Positions 33,095-41,265 of a DNA stretch of 46,916 nt are shown in pieces. The notes under the pieces were generated by a model, which worked only from the letters and a program-made list of their open reading frames with translations, was not told the origin of the DNA and searched no databases. A program made the position numbers and the translations under genes. Source of the DNA: JBARRO01 sp049644265 (GTDB taxonomy: Bacteria; Bacteroidota; Ignavibacteria; UBA10030); NCBI GenBank assembly GCA_049644265.1, contig JBARRO010000155.1:1-46916 (forward strand), given 5' to 3'. The stretch's first letter is position 1; each line of letters starts with the position of its first letter.

Positions 33095-34489
33095 ATGATC
33101 GTCCTAAAATTCGGCGGCACTTCTGTACAAGATGCAGAATCCTTCCGTACTGTCATTCGCATTGTTTCGAGGGAAAGGAAGAGGCAGCCGCTTGTGGTGG
33201 TCTCTGCGTGCGCTGGTGTCACCCATGCGCTCCTGGAGATTCTGGACACGGCAGTCCACGGGGATTTCACGGGCGCATGTTCAATTCTCAATGGTCTGGC
33301 CGAGCGTCACTCGGGGATTGCACAAGAACTCCTCACGGTGAAGTATCGACAGGAGTATGGGAAAGACCTTCATGGGGATGTTGCACGGATTGAAAGCTTT
33401 ATCACGAGTATCTCGCTCGTAAGGGAGGCATCGAAGAGAACTCATGATTTTGTCCTCAGCTTCGGAGAGCGTTGGTCCGCGCGTTTGCTGACGTTGGCAC
33501 TCTCGGAGGTCCGACTCCTGGCCGAATTCATCGACGCGACCACGATCCTCAAGACAAACGACGATCACACGCGGGCGAATCCTCTTCTGCATGAAACGGA
33601 GCAGAACGCAAAAACATCAATCCTTCCCTTGCTCCAAAGGGGCCTTATTGTTGTTACGCAGGGATTTGTGGGAAGCACTCTGGCAGGAGCGATTACGACC
33701 GTGGGACGCGGAGGGTCGGACTATTCCGCGGCGGTTCTTGGGTCAGTCCTTGATGCAGAAGAAATTCAAATTTGGTCCGATGTCGACGGGATTCTTACCG
33801 CCGACCCGGCCGTTGTTCCCGGCGCCGTTCTCCTAGACGGAGTTTCCTATATTCAGGCAACCGAGCTCGCCCATTACGGCGCGAAGGTAATCCACCCGCG
33901 GACCCTGCTTCCTGCCGTCGGAAAGAACATTCCGTTTCGGATTCTGAATTCCAAAAACATAAACTCCGCCGGAACATTTGTCACGCCATCCCATCACCCG
34001 GGCAGGCGGGCCATCCAATCCATCGCAAGCAAGAAGAACCTCATCCTCATTGCCGTTCACAATACCACAGGGCTTTCTCTGACGGACTTTCTACAAAGCA
34101 TTCTCCACACTCTCAGCCATTTCAAACGGAGAGTGGAGTTTCTCGTGCAGTCAGAAGTGGGAATATCTCTCCTGCTTGAAGGAGGGGAGGATGATAAGGA
34201 ATTGCTGGAAGAGCTTGGGGAGTGGGGAACAGCAACTGTCACCGGAAGAAAGGCGATCGTCTGCGTTGTGGGGGAGAATCTGCCCAACCACGCCGGACTC
34301 CACGAGCGCGTTTTTGCAGCGTTGTCGAAACACGGAGTCGCAAGCTCCCTCAACTACAACGGCGTCACAGAACACAGCGTAGCGTTTGTGGTTGATGACC
34401 ACGCGGTGGACCGCGCCGTCGTGGCGCTCCATGATGAGTTTTTCGAAGTCGCAGCCCCCGCCGTGCAATCCAGAGCTGCGGCCGTCTAA
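33095..34489 (+). CDS. lysC: Aspartate kinase
   Basis: 464 residues. Phosphorylates aspartate, the first step toward lysine, threonine and methionine. N-terminal KFGGTSV (residues 5-11), GERWSARLLTLAL near 130, and TVGRGGSDYSAAVL near 203 mark the kinase fold; IWSDVDGILTADP and HYGAKVIHPRTL follow. The C-terminal about 150 residues form two ACT-like regulatory domains (LSLTDFLQSILHTL, HERVFAALSKHGVASSLNYN), so feedback inhibition is expected. No homoserine dehydrogenase is fused. It follows metX by 243 bases on the same strand and may be co-transcribed from the riboswitch promoter. Confidence 0.94.
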   Translation: MIVLKFGGTSVQDAESFRTVIRIVSRERKRQPLVVVSACAGVTHALLEILDTAVHGDFTGACSILNGLAERHSGIAQELLTVKYRQEYGKDLHGDVARIESFITSISLVREASKRTHDFVLSFGERWSARLLTLALSEVRLLAEFIDATTILKTNDDHTRANPLLHETEQNAKTSILPLLQRGLIVVTQGFVGSTLAGAITTVGRGGSDYSAAVLGSVLDAEEIQIWSDVDGILTADPAVVPGAVLLDGVSYIQATELAHYGAKVIHPRTLLPAVGKNIPFRILNSKNINSAGTFVTPSHHPGRRAIQSIASKKNLILIAVHNTTGLSLTDFLQSILHTLSHFKRRVEFLVQSEVGISLLLEGGEDDKELLEELGEWGTATVTGRKAIVCVVGENLPNHAGLHERVFAALSKHGVASSLNYNGVTEHSVAFVVDDHAVDRAVVALHDEFFEVAAPAVQSRAAAV

Positions 34490-34497
34490 GGAACGTT

Positions 34498-34539
34498 GAC
34501 GGCCGTCGCACAGATGGAAACCACCCGGCGACGGCCATC
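34498..34539. terminator. Hairpin between convergent lysC and ftsZ
   Basis: GACGGCCGTCGC (34498-34509) pairs with GCGACGGCCATC (34528-34539), 12 positions with one mismatch and an 18-base loop. There is no T run on either strand, so it is a weak candidate for a shared terminator or transcript end. Confidence 0.5.
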
Positions 34540-34550
34540 GGTCTGCAACA

Positions 34551-35726
34551 TTAATCCATGATCTTCCGCAAGAAGGCGGGTTTTTCCGAATCCGTCTTGT
34601 CGATCTTCTCCTTCTCTTCTGCTGCAGTCTTCATCGGATTCATCGGGAGTTCCACGCCTCTCCGCCTGAACGTTGGCTCGTCGTACCGCTGAAGGTCCGC
34701 GGGTCCCGACGGAATGCGCTCGATGAGATTCGCTGCCGGCTTGGGCTTTGGAGCCGCTGCAACTGCTTTCCTGTTGAATCCCGTCGCGATAACGGTCACC
34801 ATGAGATCTTCCGTCAGAGAATCGTCGATCACCGTTCCAAGGATGACGTTGGCATCTTCACCGGCGGCGTCATGAATGATCTTTGTCGCTTCATCGACTT
34901 CCACGAGACTGAGAGATTTTCCGCCCGTAATGTTGATGAGAATACCCTGTGCGCCGGCAATCGAGACACCCTCGAGAAGCGGGCTCGAGATGGCAGCATG
35001 TGCTGCTTCCACCGCGCGGTTATCTCCGGATGCAACGCCGGATCCCATCAACGCGTCGCCCATTTCCTTCATGATCGTCCGTACGTCGGCGAAGTCGACG
35101 TTGATATATCCCGGGACGGTAATGACCTCGGAGATTCCGCGGGCAGCGTTGTGGAGAACCTTGTTGCACAGCTCGAACGCCTCGGTAACCGGCGTCCGGC
35201 GGTCGATGATGTCGAGAAGTTTCTGGTTGGGAATCACGATGAGCGTATCGACGTTCTTTTTCAGCTCGTCGATTCCCTCTTCCGCCTGGAGGAGACGCTT
35301 CTTTCCTTCACTTGCAAACGGCTTTGTGACGATGCCGACCACCAGCGCACCGACACTCTTGGCAATATTCGCCACCAGCGGCGCGCCGCCGGTCCCTGTG
35401 CCGCCTCCCATGCCGGCCGTGACAAAGACCATGTCGCACCCGGCGAGCGCCTGGGCGATTTCTTCACGGTCTTCTTCGACCGCGCGGAATCCGATGCCGG
35501 GATCCGCCCCGGCTCCGAGTCCGCGGGTCAAGCTTTTCCCGACCTGAATTTTCAGGGTAGATCTGTTTCGTTCAAGAGCCTGCAGATCCGTGTTGATTGC
35601 AACAAAATCAACGCCGGTCAAACCCTTGTCGATCATGCTATTGACGGCGTTTCCGCCACCGCCGCCGACGCCAACGACACGAATTTTCGCTCCTCTTCCA
35701 TACGGTGAATCGAGTTCAATAGGCAC
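34551..35726 (-). CDS. ftsZ: Cell division protein FtsZ
   Basis: 391 residues. Tubulin-like GTPase that polymerises into the Z ring at midcell. GGGGGNAVNSMI near residue 22, GMGGGTGTGGAPLVA (the GGGTGTG signature) near 107, and the T7-loop region NVDFADVRTIM near 208 (with the catalytic aspartate) are present. A variable linker follows residue 320, and the C-terminal peptide KPAFLRKIMD is the usual FtsA-binding tail. The start is a GTG at 35726, supported by AAGGAGG about 7 bases upstream. It is the last gene of the dcw cluster, separated from ftsA by a four-helix-bundle gene. Confidence 0.97.
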   Translation of the reverse strand: MPIELDSPYGRGAKIRVVGVGGGGGNAVNSMIDKGLTGVDFVAINTDLQALERNRSTLKIQVGKSLTRGLGAGADPGIGFRAVEEDREEIAQALAGCDMVFVTAGMGGGTGTGGAPLVANIAKSVGALVVGIVTKPFASEGKKRLLQAEEGIDELKKNVDTLIVIPNQKLLDIIDRRTPVTEAFELCNKVLHNAARGISEVITVPGYINVDFADVRTIMKEMGDALMGSGVASGDNRAVEAAHAAISSPLLEGVSIAGAQGILINITGGKSLSLVEVDEATKIIHDAAGEDANVILGTVIDDSLTEDLMVTVIATGFNRKAVAAAPKPKPAANLIERIPSGPADLQRYDEPTFRRRGVELPMNPMKTAAEEKEKIDKTDSEKPAFLRKIMD

Positions 35727-35786
35727 GGTAGGTCCTCCTTGGGTTGGTTTGTGAGGGTTTAGATTGGTTGTTTTTCATAATCAGTA

Positions 35787-35856
35787 AGCAGATGGCAGAC
35801 TGCAGATGCGATTGCAGTGCGCAGATTTCAGGCAACAGACGGCAGACGTCAACGTA
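35787..35856. repeat. Heptamer array between four-helix gene and ftsZ
   Basis: About ten heptads of the GCAGATG/CAGACGG type, with one phase shift near 35808, overlapping the stop codon of the four-helix gene (35849-35851). The same word family occurs at 32879-32906 and, inverted, at 36262-36296. Confidence 0.75.
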
Positions 35857-36202
35857 AGAGACTACGCTGAAGTCCGACGAGCATCGCGATGATCTCATCT
35901 GCCCGAGAAAATAGTTCCTGATGTATTGTTTCGTTTATGTATTCATTCGTTATTGCGATATCAGAGCACGCGACGCATTCGTGACCGGATCTGATTGAAT
36001 AGTCAAGAAATTTTGCGAACTCCTTATTTGATCGATTTCCTGCTCCTTCTGAAACATTCAAAACAATCGAATCAGCTGCCCGACGGAATTGAGATGTCAG
36101 AGAATAGATCTCGTCTTTGGGAAATTTCCGTGTGACTGATCTAACAAGTTTGTTGAACATCAACGCCTTTGAATACACACTCAACTTTCTGAAGTTGTGC
36201 AT
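35849..36202 (-). CDS. Four-helix bundle protein (23S rRNA intervening-sequence family)
   Basis: 117 residues, all-helical, with the family pattern FRKLSVYSKALMF near the start, LTSQFRRAADSIVLNVSEG near 37 and FLDYSIRSGHEC near 65. Members of this family (often encoded in 23S rRNA insertions and in scattered genomic sites) form pentameric four-helix bundles; their function is unknown. GAGGGGG lies before the ATG. Its place between ftsA and ftsZ is unusual, and it is flanked by heptamer arrays of the same word in opposite orientations. Confidence 0.9.
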   Translation of the reverse strand: MHNFRKLSVYSKALMFNKLVRSVTRKFPKDEIYSLTSQFRRAADSIVLNVSEGAGNRSNKEFAKFLDYSIRSGHECVACSDIAITNEYINETIHQELFSRADEIIAMLVGLQRSLLR

Positions 36203-36261
36203 GAATTATCCCCCTCTTTGGATTTTTGTTCGATTTGGCCTGGCTACAGCATCAGATCTTT

Positions 36262-36296
36262 GTCTGCCTACTGTCGTCTGCCCTCTGCCGTCTGAT
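36262..36296. repeat. Heptamer array abutting the ftsA stop codon
   Basis: Five heptads (GTCTGCC, TACTGTC, GTCTGCC, CTCTGCC, GTCTGAT) run directly into the ftsA stop (36297-36299). They are the inverse of the CAGACGG words at 35836-35851. Confidence 0.8.
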
Positions 36297-37535
36297 TTAC
36301 AACTCATCAAACCACGTCTTCATCCTCTCGAAAATGCTCTTGCCTTTTCCATCCTTAATTGCCGCGGTGATGGTAGACCGGTCTCTGTGCCTTAGTTCAT
36401 GCATGACCAGTCCCACACCGGTGGCATAGATGGGGTTTTCAATTTCGCGGATCAGGCCGGCGCCGAAGCCGGTCGGGATTCCGATTTTCACGGGCATTCC
36501 CAGGACTTCTTTCGCAAGCTCGGCCGTGCCTTTGATCAGCGAGCCGCCGCCTGTAAGAACAACACCTGCAGAAAGATGTCGGGAGTATCCGGAACGCTTG
36601 ATCTCCATCGAGGCAAATTCCAGAATCTCCTCCATCCTCGGTTGAATCACTTTGCAGAGGAGTTGCTTGTCGATTTGAATCGGGGGACGACCGCCGATGC
36701 CGGGAAGCGCGATGGGCTGATTATCGACCACGGCCGGTTCATACGCAAATCCGTTTTCCTGCTTCAGCCGCTCGGCCTGGTCTGTGAGAATGCCGAAGCC
36801 CTTGCGGATATCGTCGGTGACCTTTTTGCCGGCAATTCCGATGACTGCTGTATGGCGAATCGTGCGCTCCTCGAACACAGCAAGGTCCGTCGTTCCACCG
36901 CCGATATCGAGCAGCGCCACTCCAACCTCTTTCTCCTCGTCGTCGAGTACCGCATAACTGGACGCGAGCGGCTCAAGGACCATGTCGTTCACCTGGAGGC
37001 CGGCCCGTTGCACGCATTTGTAAATGTTCTGTGCAGCCGTGACAAGACCCGTGATTATGTGGACGATTGCCTCCATTCTGACTCCGGACATTCCGACGGG
37101 GTCGTAAATGCTGTCCTGCCCGTCGACGATAAACTGCTGCGGAATCACGTGGATGATCTTTCTGTCCAGCGGGAGCGCGACCCGTTTTGTGTCCTCGATC
37201 AGACGCTCGACATCCTCCTGCGTGATTTCATTTTCGGGCCTGCTGATGGCGATCACGCCGCGGCTTTGAAAGCTCTGGATGTGATCGCCGGCGATTCCCA
37301 CGGTCACAGAGTTGATCTTGACGCCGGACTGGGCCTGCGCATCCTGCACGGCGACCTGGATCGACCGGACGGTCTTTTCGATGTTCGTGACGACTCCCCG
37401 CGTGAGCCCGTCCGACTGGCTCTTGCCAATCCCCAACACCTTCAGTTTCCCCGGATGGTTCTCATCCGGCGAGGCGACAATCGCGCAGACCTTCGTCGTA
37501 CCGATGTCCAAACCGACTGCAATGTCCTGTTCCAT
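36297..37535 (-). CDS. ftsA: Cell division protein FtsA
   Basis: 412 residues. Actin-like ATPase that tethers FtsZ to the membrane. GLDIGTTKVCAIVA near residue 8 (phosphate 1), LLDIGGGTTDLAVF near 208 (phosphate 2) and VVLTGGGSLIKG near 330 (adenosine motif) are seen. The C-terminus ends in an amphipathic helix (GKSIFERMKTWFDEL) that fits membrane binding. AAAGGA lies before the ATG. It is 26 bases downstream of ftsQ. Confidence 0.97.
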   Translation of the reverse strand: MEQDIAVGLDIGTTKVCAIVASPDENHPGKLKVLGIGKSQSDGLTRGVVTNIEKTVRSIQVAVQDAQAQSGVKINSVTVGIAGDHIQSFQSRGVIAISRPENEITQEDVERLIEDTKRVALPLDRKIIHVIPQQFIVDGQDSIYDPVGMSGVRMEAIVHIITGLVTAAQNIYKCVQRAGLQVNDMVLEPLASSYAVLDDEEKEVGVALLDIGGGTTDLAVFEERTIRHTAVIGIAGKKVTDDIRKGFGILTDQAERLKQENGFAYEPAVVDNQPIALPGIGGRPPIQIDKQLLCKVIQPRMEEILEFASMEIKRSGYSRHLSAGVVLTGGGSLIKGTAELAKEVLGMPVKIGIPTGFGAGLIREIENPIYATGVGLVMHELRHRDRSTITAAIKDGKGKSIFERMKTWFDEL

Positions 37536-37561
37536 GATTTTCCTTTATGTAATTCTAAACG

Positions 37562-38323
37562 TCAGAGGGCTTTCGTTGCCTGTGTTTGCGACTTCCACCG
37601 GACGATGATCTGATCGTCATACCGGAGGTCCACATACTGAAGATTCTGCGCTCCGCGCTCGCGGACAATTTCATTCCAGAATTTTTCCAGGCGTGCGAGC
37701 TTGGTGGCGATTTCCCCGCGACCGACAATGATCGGAACGCCGCCTTCCGCGGCAAACATGACGATGTCGCCGCCGTTCCGCACCTGCACTTCGGAAATTC
37801 TATGGTACTGTGCCTTGTTCACGCTCCTCAGGGTTGAAAGAATGACGAGCGCCTCAAGGACGTCCGGCTGCTCGATCTGCCTGCCGACTGTGAGGGAAGC
37901 GCTTGCCGAAATTCCGCTGATGATGGGCAGGTCGAAGAGCGCTTTGGAGAGCGTATGGGGAAGGACGACGCCTTCCTCATCGAGATACAGCGATTCCGTT
38001 CTGTTCACGAGGGCGATCGGCACGCGTTCGACAATCTGGACATGAATCGTGGACGGTAGATCCCGCGCGACGGCAGCTTCCTTGACATAGAAATGGCTGA
38101 GCACATTGTGCTGGATCGAAGTCAGGTCGGCATCAAAAAGCAACGAGCCGGGCGGCACCTGGACGAGCTGCAGGATTTCATTCGTGCCGACGATCCGATT
38201 TCCTTCCACGACAATGCGCTTCACTTTCAGCCCTGTTTTCCAAAGGTTCGCCCCAACGGTCAACACCACCGCTCCGAACACCAGGAGGATCAGCCCGTAT
38301 GGTCTTTTTGATTGTGCGCTCAT
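37562..38323 (-). CDS. ftsQ: Cell division protein FtsQ/DivIB
   Basis: 253 residues. Short cytoplasmic tail, one transmembrane helix (LILLVFGAVVLTVGANLW, about 11-28), then a POTRA domain (KRIVVEGNRIVGTNEILQLV) and the FtsQ beta domain (HVQIVERVPIALVN, WNEIVRERGAQNLQYVDLRY). It links early and late divisome proteins on the outer face of the inner membrane. Its ATG overlaps the murB stop (ATGA), and AAGGA lies before the start. Position after murB and before ftsA is classical, though no ddl gene stands between murB and ftsQ. Confidence 0.93.
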   Translation of the reverse strand: MSAQSKRPYGLILLVFGAVVLTVGANLWKTGLKVKRIVVEGNRIVGTNEILQLVQVPPGSLLFDADLTSIQHNVLSHFYVKEAAVARDLPSTIHVQIVERVPIALVNRTESLYLDEEGVVLPHTLSKALFDLPIISGISASASLTVGRQIEQPDVLEALVILSTLRSVNKAQYHRISEVQVRNGGDIVMFAAEGGVPIIVGRGEIATKLARLEKFWNEIVRERGAQNLQYVDLRYDDQIIVRWKSQTQATKAL

Positions 38324-39237
38324 GTGACTCTTTCCTTCGCCTCTTCGTGGAAGCCGATCAGCTTTACTTCCAGCTCCAGAAGAATTCCGGTATTCTGGTA
38401 CACCGTCCGTTGCGCAAGCTCGATCAGCCTCTGAACATCGGAGGCCTTTGCATCGCCAAGATTAACGATGAAGTTTGCGTGCTTCTCAGAGATCTGCGCG
38501 TTGCCGATTCGTTTCCCCTTGAGCCCCGCCTGCTCGATGAGCTTTGCGGCGAACGTTGTCGGAGGATTCTTGAACATGCTGCCGGAGTTCGGTAGCTCAA
38601 GCGGTTGCGACTCGTTCCTTTTGAGGATGAGTTCCCGCCGTCTTGTCGTCAATTCCTCCCTGTTCCCTTTCGGCAGTTTAAACGAAGCGCTCAGGACAAT
38701 ATCCTTCCCAAACCCCGATTTCCTGTATGAAAACTGTGCGTTCGCTTTGGCTACTTTCTCTACTCCCCCCGCTCTCAAAACTTCCACCTCAACGAGATGA
38801 TCCGAAATCTCTCCGCCGTGAGCTCCCGCGTTCATCACGACGGCTCCGCCGATTGTCCCCGGGATTCCTGCGAGCATTTCGACCCCGGCAAATTCACTCT
38901 GGATGCAGAAGTCGACGAACTTGTTGAGTCGGGCGCCCGATTCCGCAACGACAAGGTTGCCCTGGAGAAGAACCCTGGATACTCCGGTCTCAAGATTAAT
39001 CGCCGCACCGTGCATTCCGTCATCGCTCACGAGAAGATTGCTTCCCCGGCCAAGCATCATGAACGGAAAGTTGTTCTGCGAAAAGTACCGGATGATTTCA
39101 ATGAGATCCGTTTTGTCCCCCGGTTCGACATAGTAATCCGCCGGACCCCCGACGCGCATCGAGGTATACTTCGCCAACGGCTCATTCACAGCAATGTGGC
39201 CGCGGAAGAAGGATTTTATGTCGGAGAGAGAAACCAT
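38320..39237 (-). CDS. murB: UDP-N-acetylenolpyruvoylglucosamine reductase
   Basis: 305 residues, FAD enzyme that reduces UDP-GlcNAc-enolpyruvate to UDP-MurNAc with NADPH. YTSMRVGGPADYYVEP near 24, GRGSNLLVSDDG near 63 (FAD binding), GIPGTIGGAVVMNAGAHGGE near 124, the catalytic serine in GSMFKNPP near 224 and SEKHANFIVN near 255 are all visible. The spacing fits the shorter type II MurB. Its stop overlaps the ftsQ start. Confidence 0.96.
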   Translation of the reverse strand: MVSLSDIKSFFRGHIAVNEPLAKYTSMRVGGPADYYVEPGDKTDLIEIIRYFSQNNFPFMMLGRGSNLLVSDDGMHGAAINLETGVSRVLLQGNLVVAESGARLNKFVDFCIQSEFAGVEMLAGIPGTIGGAVVMNAGAHGGEISDHLVEVEVLRAGGVEKVAKANAQFSYRKSGFGKDIVLSASFKLPKGNREELTTRRRELILKRNESQPLELPNSGSMFKNPPTTFAAKLIEQAGLKGKRIGNAQISEKHANFIVNLGDAKASDVQRLIELAQRTVYQNTGILLELEVKLIGFHEEAKERVT

Positions 39238-39241
39238 GGTG

Positions 39242-39365
39242 GTAGTTGTCAGCTGTCAGCGATCAGCGGTCAGCAATCAGTAATTGGTTGATTGGTTAAT
39301 TCCTCTTTTGTCTGTCATCTGCCGTCTGTATTCTGTATTCTGACTCCTGAATTCTGAATCCTCAA
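39242..39365. repeat. Heptamer arrays filling the murC-murB spacer
   Basis: Positions 39242-39290 have about six TCAGCGA-type heptads (TCAGCTG, TCAGCGA, TCAGCGG, TCAGCAA, TCAGTAA). Positions 39310-39365 have eight (GTCTGTC, ATCTGCC, GTCTGTA, TTCTGTA, TTCTGAC, TCCTGAA, TTCTGAA, TCCTCAA). They lie between the murC stop and the murB start, so the murB ribosome site is embedded near the array edge. Confidence 0.88.
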
Positions 39366-39377
39366 CTGCTCCTCTCT

Positions 39378-40763
39378 TCATTTCTTCCCTCCCAACTCCT
39401 TGAGAAACTCCTCACCATACCTCCAAATATCCCCTGCTCCCATCGTAATAACGATGTCGTCCTTCTTGACGATCGATTGAAGGAACGTCGGAATCTGCTT
39501 CTTGTCCGGGACGTAATGCACTTCTTTATGGCCGTACTGTTTTGCCGCGTTGGCAATGAGTTCTCCTGTTACCCCCTGGATTGGCTCCTCGCGTGCCGGA
39601 TAGACATCGGTGACGACAAGGACATCCGAGAGCAGGAACGATTTTCCGAACTCTTCGTAGAAGTCCCGAGTTCGCGAGTACAGGTGCGGCTGAAAAACGC
39701 AGACGACCCGTTTTCTCCATCCGGATTTGGCTCCCGACAGCGTCGCCCGGCATTCGGTCGGATGATGCGCGTAGTCGTCGTACAGCGTAATTCCGTTCAC
39801 TTCCCCCTTCTTTTCCCAACGGCGATACACGCCCGAAAACCGCTCAATCCCCGACTTAATTTTGCCGAACGGAATTTCAAGCTGCAGGCCGACAGCAATC
39901 GCGGCGAGGGAGTTCTGCACGTTGTGCTTCCCCGGCACCTGCAACGTAATCTGGCCGAGGTCTTTGTTGTTCTTCACCAGAGCGTAGGTTGTCGTATTGT
40001 CCTTGTGCTGGATATCGACCGCCTGAACGTCTGCCTGCGGGTTGAGCCCATAGGTCACAATCTTTTTTCTGCTCAGCTGGGGCATGATGTCGAGCAGCGC
40101 CGGCTCGTCAAGGCAGAGGACAATGAATCCGTAGAACGGAACCTTGTTGGCAAATTGAACAAACGCTCCTTTGATGTCTTCAAGATCCCGATAACAATCG
40201 AGGTGATCCGTCTCGAGCGTCGTCATCACGGCGATCGTGGGCGTGATGGACAGGAACGACCGGTCGAACTCGTCCGCTTCGACCACAATGAACTCTCCAT
40301 GACCCAGGCGTGCATTCGTCCCGCCGAGTCCGCTCAGCTTGCCGCCGACGATCACGGTCGGATCCAGGCCGCCTTCCATCAGAACGAGGCTGATCATCGA
40401 AGTGGTTGTTGTCTTCCCGTGCGTGCCGGCAATTCCGATTCCGTATTTGAGCCGCATGACTTCGGCGAGCATTTCGGCCCTTCGGACCACCGGAATTTTT
40501 CTCTTTTGCGCTTCCAGGACTTCCGGGTTCTCCGGCGCCACCGCAGAGGAATATACGACCGTATCGACATCGGCCACGATATTCGAACCCTTGTGACCTT
40601 CGTAGATTTTTGCTCCGAGCTTTTGAAGACGCTCGGTGACTTCCGAGAGTGCGCGGTCCGAGCCGCTGATGCGGAATCCCTGGTCGAGAAGGATTTCCGC
40701 AATCCCGCTCATCCCGATACCGCCGATCCCGATAAAATGTATTTTCCTGATTGATCGAAACAC
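39378..40763 (-). CDS. murC: UDP-N-acetylmuramate--L-alanine ligase
   Basis: 461 residues. Mur ligase that adds L-alanine to UDP-MurNAc using ATP. IHFIGIGGIGMSGIAEIL (Rossmann-like UDP site) near 8, GIAGTHGKTTTTSM (P-loop) near 112, and DDYAHHPTE near 328 are diagnostic. The start is a GTG at 40763 with GAGG about 8 bases upstream, only 3 bases after the stop of the preceding gene. Normal length for the family. Confidence 0.97.
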   Translation of the reverse strand: MFRSIRKIHFIGIGGIGMSGIAEILLDQGFRISGSDRALSEVTERLQKLGAKIYEGHKGSNIVADVDTVVYSSAVAPENPEVLEAQKRKIPVVRRAEMLAEVMRLKYGIGIAGTHGKTTTTSMISLVLMEGGLDPTVIVGGKLSGLGGTNARLGHGEFIVVEADEFDRSFLSITPTIAVMTTLETDHLDCYRDLEDIKGAFVQFANKVPFYGFIVLCLDEPALLDIMPQLSRKKIVTYGLNPQADVQAVDIQHKDNTTTYALVKNNKDLGQITLQVPGKHNVQNSLAAIAVGLQLEIPFGKIKSGIERFSGVYRRWEKKGEVNGITLYDDYAHHPTECRATLSGAKSGWRKRVVCVFQPHLYSRTRDFYEEFGKSFLLSDVLVVTDVYPAREEPIQGVTGELIANAAKQYGHKEVHYVPDKKQIPTFLQSIVKKDDIVITMGAGDIWRYGEEFLKELGGKK

Positions 40764-40766
40764 TGG

Positions 40767-41255
40767 TTATCCTCTTCGAAGGCCGAACCGTTGATGCTTA
40801 TGTTTGGGAACCCGCTCTGCAATACGTTCCATTTCTGCTACGAGCTCGCGATCCCGCTCATATCTTCCCACACGAATTCGAAACGCGCGCCTGCGATCTT
40901 TTGTCTTGATGAAGATCTGTTGAAACCGTCCCGCCGTCTGCACCTTCCGTTCGCGGCCAATATGCATCCACTCGATGTCCTCGATCTTAATCTCTTTGTC
41001 GCGGTGACGCGCATGGAATACGATCCGGTTATCCTCGACAATGAGTTTTCGATTCCGGAGGAGATTGAGAAACAGGGTCACCGTCGCGATCACAAAGAAC
41101 AGGAGAATGATATAGACGATGGGATCCTTGAAAACAAAGCTGAACTGGTCTTCAATGAAACTTCCTTTGATGCCGGCATAGAGCACCAGAGTAAACAGAT
41201 AGATCAGCGCTTGCTGATAGTAAAAATCGAGTTTGTATTTGAACGTTTTTTGCAC
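40767..41255 (-). CDS. Two-TM membrane protein of unknown function in the dcw cluster
   Basis: 162 residues. I choose the GTG at 41255 because AAGGAGG lies 4 bases upstream at 41266-41260, overlapping the murG stop; an ATG at 41300 would overlap murG by 35 bases without a ribosome site. Two hydrophobic segments (ALIYLFTLVLYAGI; IVYIILLFFVIATVTLFL) are followed by a basic, beta-rich domain (KLIVEDNRIVFHARHRDKEI, RFQQIFIKTKDRRRAFRIRV) that looks like a small bacterial PH-type domain. That fold guess is weak. Tight placement between murG and murC suggests an envelope role. Confidence 0.7.
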   Translation of the reverse strand: MQKTFKYKLDFYYQQALIYLFTLVLYAGIKGSFIEDQFSFVFKDPIVYIILLFFVIATVTLFLNLLRNRKLIVEDNRIVFHARHRDKEIKIEDIEWMHIGRERKVQTAGRFQQIFIKTKDRRRAFRIRVGRYERDRELVAEMERIAERVPKHKHQRFGLRRG

Positions 41256-41265
41256 AGCCCCTCCT

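Noticed and set aside
36399..37613. Long open frame antisense to ftsA (404 codons)
   Set aside because: Shadow of ftsA; composition-driven, no motif.
39477..40754. Long open frame antisense to murC (425 codons)
   Set aside because: Shadow of murC, no ribosome site, no family resemblance.
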